Shown: one piece after another, positions 1 to 4,400 of the stretch
Layout: every line of letters starts with the position of its first letter
How positions within the stretch are numbered: the first letter of the stretch is position 1
DNA from: Phycisphaerae bacterium
Lineage (GTDB): Bacteria > Planctomycetota > Phycisphaerae > UBA1845 > PWPN01
DNA length: 6,353 nucleotides
Assembly (NCBI GenBank): GCA_026647385.1
Contig: JAPKGY010000191.1
Location: 1 to 6,353 of the forward strand
Direction: 5' to 3'
Notes under the pieces: model-generated
What the model was told of the DNA's origin: nothing
The model's input: only the letters and a program-made list of their open reading frames with translations
The model's database searches: none
Position numbers and translations under genes: made by a program

Positions 1-17
1 GCACGTGCTGTGGCACC

Positions 18-34
18 CGTCACCAGCAGTGACG
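18..34. other. Small hairpin downstream of the left-hand gene
   Basis: CGTCAC at 18-23 and GTGACG at 29-34 form a perfect 6-bp stem with a 5-base loop. On the plus strand it is followed by only three T residues, and on the minus strand by no T tract. It could be a weak terminator for a plus-strand gene off the left edge, or part of the 3' end of the minus-strand gene that stops at 59. The rest of 1-58 shows nothing I can name. Confidence 0.2.
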
Positions 35-58
35 TTTACGGAACATATTATCACCCCA

Positions 59-2395
59 TTACCGCGTCCACTTCTCTTTTTGGCGGGGTAGCCATCGCTC
101 CAGGAGGTCGCGGCAGTTGATGACCTTCTCGACCAGGTCGATCGGGATGTAGTTGTACTGGTTTGAGGCTTCGAAGCCGATGCGCGAGTCGCGGGACTGG
201 ATCGCATGGAGTCGGCGGGCCAGATCGATCTCGGCTTTGAGGGCGTTTTCGAGTTCGGCCAGCAGCGGGCGGGCGGCGTCGGCGGTGTCGGCCTTGGCCA
301 GGGCGTCGCGGGCCTGGACGAATCGCGACTGGTTGGCGGTGCTGGCGAAGTGGATCGCACAGGCGCTCGCCACGTCGATCTCGCGCACGAGAGCGGCACG
401 TTGGGCCGGTGTCTCCCCGGATGATTTGACGGACAGGTATCGCTCCCGCAGCGGCTTGACGCCGGCGTCGAAGCCGCGGGAGACCTTTTCGAGCTGATCG
501 ATGAACACGGGCGCGGGATACACGGATCGCCACGTCGCGAGGCAGTCGTAGGGGAAGCCGACCATGGTCGAGTGATAGCCCGTTGACTCTTCCCAGAGCA
601 AGTTAGAGGGACCGGTCTGGAGCGGCGCGTTGTAGAGCGTGGAGATGTGGAACGGGAACTGGCTGAACGCCTCGCTGAACCCGTTCCACGCCTGGACGAC
701 GGCGGGGGCGAGTTTCGGCCCGAAGCGCCGGTCGGCCACGATGTTCATGGCTTCCTCGACGGTCGGGCGATCGGGCTGATCGCCTTTTCGGCTGATCTCG
801 GCCACCACCTCCAGGTTCGGCGAGGGGCACCCGCCCAGGGTCCACCCGAGCATCAGGCCGGTGACGCCGGCATCGCGCAGATTGGCCACGTGCCGGGCGA
901 CGTTGGCGACCGCGGGGATGTACGGAACGGCTGACAGTTCCCAGGTGTTGCCGGCCTGGATCTTGGCGATGCAGGGCAGGCCTCGCTCGCGCGCGATCTT
1001 CCAGTGTCTCGTCGCCCGCGGGCCGGGGCCGATCGCGGAGATCGAGTACTCGCCGACTTCCGTCTTGACGCCTCCCCGCTCGATGGGCAGACTCCATTCG
1101 CTGACGCTCATGAAGCTCGCGCCGTCCGGCAGGCGCGGGATGATGCCGTCGGCCTGGGCGTCCGACCAGACCCAGTCCCAGACGAGCAGCTTCTGCCGGC
1201 CGCCGCCCTGCACGATGCCTGTATGGAACAGCGAATTCACTTCGGCGATGACTTCGATGGATTCACGCGGCGTGCACCGGGGACATTCGGGGGTCCGGGG
1301 CGAGTAGAAAGTCCAGTGCGACCAGCAGTTGGTCAGGTTCTCCGAGACGGTGATGGTGAAGAAGCCGGCCAACTCGGGCACCGCGCGGCAGATCGAGGCG
1401 ACGGAATCGGTCAGATACTTCCGGACGGCGGGCACGCTGGTGCACAAGGCGGCGTGGTCGCCTTCGACGACGCCTTTCAGGTCGGGGTGATCCTTATAGA
1501 ACTCGAGAGGCATGGCCCGCGGCTCGTTCAGGTAGAGATAGACGCCGATGCCGTGCCGGCGGGCCCGGGCGACGAGTTTGCGGAGGTTCTCCAGTCGGGT
1601 TTCGTACCGGTCGCTCACCTTCGGGTCCCAGGGGAAGGGTGCGAGCTTGTACAGGACGGCCTGGAGCCAGACGCCGTCCACGCCGGAGGCAGCCAGTCGG
1701 GCGAGGTAGCCGTCCGGATAGGGATCCGCGATCTCGTCCAGGAGCGGGTCGCCGTAGAGCGCGAAGTAGGAGTAGCAGAAGCGCGGCGAGAAGCGGAACT
1801 GACCTTGCCGTTCGCGTGCGGCGATCGACTCCGCCTCACCCATGGGGGCGGACAGTTCGGAAACAAAATCGAACAGGTTGGCGGGTCCGGGCGCGACCCC
1901 CGCCGGGAACTCCTGCCGGACGACCTTGGCAATCGCGTGCAGCCGTTCGAGCGTCCTGGCCTCGGGCGCGCGGTAGGTGATCGGCTCGCACTTGGGCTTG
2001 AGCTGACCGAACTTGATGAAGAGGAAATCATCCTCGCGAAGGGTGTAGGCCAGTTGTTCCGGGGTCCAGTCGAGGAGTGTGAGTAATTGCTCGTAGGGCA
2101 GCAGGTGCCAGTTGCGGCGAATGATGGTAATGTAGGATCTTCGCCACTGCGACTCGCCGATCGGCTCGGGATCGGGCAATCCCATCTCCTTGCCCAACCG
2201 AAGGATATCGTCCGGGGTGGCGCCGACGACCCGCGCCATGCGCTCGACCGGGACGAGCGGCCAATTACGCCACACGAACGCACTCAGACGATCGGGGAAA
2301 TGCGAGAAACTCACAGGCGCCGGGGCCGGGCCTTCGGGCAGGGTGACGGCCGGCGCAGCCAGCGCGGTCGCGACGATCAGTGTGAGGGTATTCAT
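59..2395 (-). CDS. Secreted glycoside-hydrolase-like protein, family not identified
   Basis: This 778-residue protein is probably exported and probably acts on carbohydrate, though its substrate cannot be read from the sequence. Residues 1-17 form a short hydrophobic leader with an AAPA-type cleavage site; oddly, it has no Lys or Arg before the hydrophobic core. Residues 43-75 and 94-126 are two copies of a helical module (RNW..L.P, then TP..L). From about residue 198 to 560 the alternating strand/helix pattern looks like a TIM barrel, with strand ends such as GVDGVWLQ, GVYLYLNEP, FFTITVSEN, LLVWDWVWSD and GLMLGWTLGG. Acidic residues at strand ends that could be catalytic are E352, D407 and E486. 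A CPRC pair (371-374) might bind metal or form a disulfide. The C-terminal 200 residues are mostly helical and contain SRIGFEASNQYNY. The ATG at 2395 is supported by AAGGAAA just upstream and by the leader peptide. It stands alone, divergent from the phosphate operon. GH20-like or GH163-like barrels are possible relatives, but I cannot assign one. Confidence 0.85.
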   Translation of the reverse strand: MNTLTLIVATALAAPAVTLPEGPAPAPVSFSHFPDRLSAFVWRNWPLVPVERMARVVGATPDDILRLGKEMGLPDPEPIGESQWRRSYITIIRRNWHLLPYEQLLTLLDWTPEQLAYTLREDDFLFIKFGQLKPKCEPITYRAPEARTLERLHAIAKVVRQEFPAGVAPGPANLFDFVSELSAPMGEAESIAARERQGQFRFSPRFCYSYFALYGDPLLDEIADPYPDGYLARLAASGVDGVWLQAVLYKLAPFPWDPKVSDRYETRLENLRKLVARARRHGIGVYLYLNEPRAMPLEFYKDHPDLKGVVEGDHAALCTSVPAVRKYLTDSVASICRAVPELAGFFTITVSENLTNCWSHWTFYSPRTPECPRCTPRESIEVIAEVNSLFHTGIVQGGGRQKLLVWDWVWSDAQADGIIPRLPDGASFMSVSEWSLPIERGGVKTEVGEYSISAIGPGPRATRHWKIARERGLPCIAKIQAGNTWELSAVPYIPAVANVARHVANLRDAGVTGLMLGWTLGGCPSPNLEVVAEISRKGDQPDRPTVEEAMNIVADRRFGPKLAPAVVQAWNGFSEAFSQFPFHISTLYNAPLQTGPSNLLWEESTGYHSTMVGFPYDCLATWRSVYPAPVFIDQLEKVSRGFDAGVKPLRERYLSVKSSGETPAQRAALVREIDVASACAIHFASTANQSRFVQARDALAKADTADAARPLLAELENALKAEIDLARRLHAIQSRDSRIGFEASNQYNYIPIDLVEKVINCRDLLERWLPRQKEKWTR
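2018..2269 (-). repeat. Two-copy RNW helical module within the exported hydrolase-like protein
   Basis: Residues 43-75 and 94-126 align without gaps at a 51-residue offset. Shared positions include R43/R94, N44/N95, W45/W96, L47/L98, P49/P100, E51/E102, T60/T111, P61/P112 and L65/L116. Each copy reads as a short helix, the L-x-P-x-E turn, and two further helices. The TP..L part resembles a small helix-turn-helix-type fold, but in an exported protein a DNA-binding role is unlikely. It may instead be a packing or substrate-contact module ahead of the barrel. Confidence 0.7.
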
Positions 2396-2400
2396 GGGTG

Positions 2401-2407
2401 TTTCCTT
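2401..2407 (-). promoter_or_regulatory. Ribosome binding site for the hydrolase-like gene
   Basis: Read on the minus strand, AAGGAAA lies 5 bases before the ATG at 2395, with the AGGA core at normal spacing. It supports this start, which also places the hydrophobic leader at the protein's N-terminus. Confidence 0.6.
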
Positions 2408-2434
2408 GTGACGAAGACTCGTCGACGGCTTAGA

Positions 2435-2462
2435 AACGACGCCCCCCTACGGGTTCGTCGTT
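2435..2462 (-). promoter_or_regulatory. Hairpin in the leader of the hydrolase-like gene
   Basis: AACGACG at 2435-2441 pairs perfectly with CGTCGTT at 2456-2462. Inside the loop, CCC at 2445-2447 can pair with GGG at 2451-2453. The stem lies 40-67 bases upstream of the ATG at 2395, between the candidate promoter and the ribosome binding site. On the minus strand it is followed by TTTCT, too short a tract for a confident terminator. It may be a weak attenuator, an mRNA-stabilising stem, or chance in GC-rich DNA. Confidence 0.3.
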
Positions 2463-2468
2463 CGGGTC

Positions 2469-2497
2469 ATTTTGCAGGGAATGCGACCGGACCGCAA
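2469..2497 (-). promoter_or_regulatory. Candidate promoter for the hydrolase-like gene
   Basis: On the minus strand, TTGCGG (2497-2492) and CAAAAT (2474-2469) are separated by 17 bases. The -10 matches 4 of 6 consensus bases and the -35 only 3 of 6. The element lies about 75-100 bases upstream of the ATG at 2395. Such matches are easily found by chance, so this is a suggestion only. Confidence 0.25.
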
Positions 2498-2514
2498 TTC
2501 TTTCAAAACGACCT

Positions 2515-2543
2515 TTGACAAACGCGGGCGAGTCTGACACGAT
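2515..2543 (+). promoter_or_regulatory. Candidate promoter for the DUF47-pit operon
   Basis: A perfect TTGACA at 2515-2520 is followed after 17 bases by CACGAT at 2538-2543, a 3-of-6 match to TATAAT. It would start a transcript near 2550 with a leader of about 85 bases before the ATG at 2635. The exact -35 and correct spacing make it the best promoter candidate in the window. No clear Pho box is visible, so phosphate control cannot be claimed from sequence. Confidence 0.4.
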
Positions 2544-2547
2544 ACGG

Positions 2548-2596
2548 CCGACACGCGTTCGACCGGCGGTCGGGCCCAAGGTCGCTCTTCCGCGAC
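2548..2596 (+). promoter_or_regulatory. Possible small stems in the DUF47-pit leader
   Basis: CGACC-GGC-GGTCG at 2560-2572 forms a 5-bp stem, extendable by wobble pairs, and GTCGC/GCGAC at 2581-2596 forms another. CCGAC at 2548-2552 could instead pair with GTCGG at 2569-2573, giving two exclusive folds. No known riboswitch class is recognisable, and short stems are expected in DNA this GC-rich. Confidence 0.2.
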
Positions 2597-2634
2597 AATC
2601 GATCAAGAAAGCTCAAAACGCAGGGAATCGTAAC

Positions 2635-3258
2635 ATGTTCGGCCTCTTCCCCAGAGACGTTGCCTTTTTCGATCTCTTCGAGAGCGGGGCTTCCGTATTG
2701 CAGCGGATCGCTCAGGCTTATACGGATCTGGTCCACCACCGGGACCGCCAGCAGGAGTTCCTGGCGGTGATCCGCCAACTGGAGCACGAGGGCGACGAAG
2801 TCGCGAGAAAGACCCTGCTGAAGGTGGATACGACCTTCATCACGCCGTTCGACCGGGAGGACATTCACACGCTGGTCTTGCAGGTGGACGATGTGGTTGA
2901 CGCGATCGACGCGGCGGCGAAGCGTATCGTTCTGTTCAAGATCATGGAAACCAACGGCTGGCTCACCAAGCAGGCGGAAATCCTGGTGAGGGCGTGTACG
3001 CTGCTGGCCCGGGCGATCAAGAACCTGCGCAACATCCGCCGGCCTGAGGCGATCCGGGAGGACCTCATCCAGATCCACGGCCTGGAGAGCATCGGGGACG
3101 ACAACAATCACGCCGCCCTGGTGGAGTTGTTCGACGGTTCGACGGACCCGATCACGGTGATGAAGCTCAAAGAGGTCCTCGACCTGACGGAAATGGCGAT
3201 CGACGGGTGCGAGGACATCGCGATCACCGTCGAGCGGATCATTCTCAAAGGCAGTTGA
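2635..3258 (+). CDS. DUF47/PhoU-like phosphate transport regulator
   Basis: This 207-residue cytoplasmic, all-helical protein belongs to the DUF47 (PhoU-related) family. Members are usually encoded beside Pit transporters and are thought to modulate phosphate uptake. Family signatures are visible: ExEGDE at residues 50-55, TPFDREDIH at 70-78 and DDVVDAID at 85-92 in the first half, then LESIGDD at 150-156 and E186xxxD190 followed by CED in the last helix. The two halves echo the PhoU three-helix-bundle duplication, and the acidic motifs are the likely metal-binding sites. The length is typical. The frame is open back to a TTG at 2515, but that extension has no family similarity and overlaps the likely promoter. 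The ATG at 2635 starts the characteristic MFGLFP sequence and has AGGGA (2622-2626) 8 bases upstream. It is first in an operon with pit, 16 bases downstream. Family is secure; the regulatory role is inferred from family and context. Confidence 0.93.
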   Translation: MFGLFPRDVAFFDLFESGASVLQRIAQAYTDLVHHRDRQQEFLAVIRQLEHEGDEVARKTLLKVDTTFITPFDREDIHTLVLQVDDVVDAIDAAAKRIVLFKIMETNGWLTKQAEILVRACTLLARAIKNLRNIRRPEAIREDLIQIHGLESIGDDNNHAALVELFDGSTDPITVMKLKEVLDLTEMAIDGCEDIAITVERIILKGS

Positions 3259-3266
3259 GGAGAGGG
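3258..3266 (+). promoter_or_regulatory. Ribosome binding site for pit
   Basis: AGGAGAGGG begins at the last base of the upstream DUF47 stop codon and ends 8 bases before the GTG at 3275. It fixes the unusual GTG start, and its overlap with the preceding gene's end fits translation from one two-gene mRNA. Confidence 0.75.
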
Positions 3267-3274
3267 CCGCCGGC

Positions 3275-4297
3275 GTGCTGACCACCTACATCATCTTCAT
3301 CGTGATCGTCGCCCTGCTGTTCGATTTCACCAATGGTTTCAACGACGCCGCCAATTCGGTGGCGACCATCGTCGCGACGCGGGTACTGACGCCGCGCAAG
3401 GCGGTGCTGTGGGCGGCGTTCTTCAACTTCATCGCCGCGTTCTGCTTCGAGACGCACGTGGCCGCCACCATTGGAAAGGGGCTCATCGCACCCGAGGTGA
3501 TCGATCCGCACCTTATTCTCACGGCGCTGGTGGCGGCGATTACCTGGAACGTGATCTGCACGATGAAGGGACTACCCATCAGCGTTTCGCACGCGCTGGT
3601 CGGGGCCTTGGCCGGTGCCGCCATCGTCAAGGCCGGCCCTGGAGCGCTCATCGCCTGGACCATTTTCAAGATCGCGGTCTTCATCGTGCTTTCGCCGCTG
3701 ATCGGGCTGGCTTGCGGCTGGATCCTCATGCTTGGCCTCGCCTGGTTTTGCCGAAATCGCACGCCACGGGGGATGGACCAGGCGTTTCGTCCGCTGCAAC
3801 TCGTGTCAGCCGCCATCTACAGCCTGAGCCATGGTTTCAACGACGCGCAGAAGACCATGGGCATCATCTTCGCGCTGCTGATGAGCGTTCCGTCGCTTCA
3901 GGCGTATGCGACGCACGACGGCCGTCCGGACTCCCATCAGCTCGCCTGGTGGATCATCATCAGTTGCGGACTGGCCATCGCCCTGGGCACCTACATGGGC
4001 GGCTGGCGGGTGGTCAAGACGCTCGGCCACCGCGTGACCAAGCTGCAACCCTACGGCGGGTTCTGCGCGGAAACGGGCGGCGGGGCAACGATCCTCGCTC
4101 TGTCCCAGATGGGTATTCCCGTGAGCACGACCCACACCATCACCGGGGCAATCTTCGGCGTAGGTCTTCTCCGGGGCACGTCGGCGGTCCGGTGGCAGGT
4201 CGGCCGGGACATCGTCACCGCATGGGTCCTGACGCTGCCGGTCTCCGCGGCGATGGCGGCGGCACTCTTCGCGGCATTATCTCAATTCGTCTACTGA
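3275..4297 (+). CDS. pit: PiT-family low-affinity inorganic phosphate transporter
   Basis: This 340-residue integral membrane permease belongs to the PiT family (PF01384). Members move phosphate, often as a divalent-metal complex, coupled to H+ or Na+. Both diagnostic repeats are present: GFNDAANS at residues 21-28 and GFNDAQKT from 187. So are the paired P-x-S-x-[ST]-H motifs, PISVSH at 101-106 and PVSTTH at 282-287, which show the family's inverted-repeat architecture. About nine or ten hydrophobic segments are visible, beginning at residues 2-19. The protein lacks the long central loop of E. coli PitA (499 residues) and has the length common in compact bacterial and archaeal Pit proteins. 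Translation starts at GTG 3275 behind a strong AGGAGAGGG. It is the second gene of the operon with the DUF47 regulator. Whether the ion is H+ or Na+, and whether sulfate or another anion is carried instead, cannot be decided from sequence; the DUF47 partner favours phosphate. Confidence 0.95.
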   Translation: MLTTYIIFIVIVALLFDFTNGFNDAANSVATIVATRVLTPRKAVLWAAFFNFIAAFCFETHVAATIGKGLIAPEVIDPHLILTALVAAITWNVICTMKGLPISVSHALVGALAGAAIVKAGPGALIAWTIFKIAVFIVLSPLIGLACGWILMLGLAWFCRNRTPRGMDQAFRPLQLVSAAIYSLSHGFNDAQKTMGIIFALLMSVPSLQAYATHDGRPDSHQLAWWIIISCGLAIALGTYMGGWRVVKTLGHRVTKLQPYGGFCAETGGGATILALSQMGIPVSTTHTITGAIFGVGLLRGTSAVRWQVGRDIVTAWVLTLPVSAAMAAALFAALSQFVY

Positions 4298-4337
4298 AAA
4301 CCCTTGAGGACCGCGTTCGTCTGTTTCCGGAAAATCA

Positions 4338-4368
4338 CCGGGCCCGGCGGAAGGTCCACCGGGCCCGG
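4338..4368. terminator. Likely terminator between convergent genes
   Basis: The palindrome CCGGGCCCGG occurs at 4338-4347 and again at 4359-4368, so the two copies pair as a perfect 10-bp all-GC stem around an 11-base loop. On the minus strand the stem is followed by TGATTTT, a short T-rich tail, so it best fits termination of the minus-strand gene ending at 4401. On the plus strand, 40 bases past the pit stop, no T tract follows, but a stem this strong could still help end or protect the pit mRNA. A separate palindrome, TTTCCGGAAA, lies at 4324-4333. Confidence 0.6.
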
Positions 4369-4400
4369 CCTGAAAGACATCATCCGTCGAAAAACGGGCG

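Noticed and set aside
1004..2086. Long open plus-strand frame opposite the hydrolase-like gene
   Set aside because: It is antisense to a well-supported gene. Its Gly/Arg/Asp-rich, low-hydrophobicity composition is what a GC-rich shadow frame gives.
2515..2539. Pho box in front of the DUF47-pit operon
   Set aside because: TTGACA and CTGACA occur but start 19 bases apart, whereas Pho boxes use 7-base repeats at 11-base spacing. The first is better explained as a -35 element.
2515..2634. Forty-residue upstream extension of the DUF47 protein from a TTG
   Set aside because: It has no family similarity, overlaps the TTGACA promoter candidate, and the ATG at 2635 gives the canonical MFGLFP start with a ribosome binding site.
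2503..3285. Open minus-strand frame opposite the DUF47 gene
   Set aside because: Antisense to a gene with clear family signatures; composition typical of a shadow and no upstream signals.
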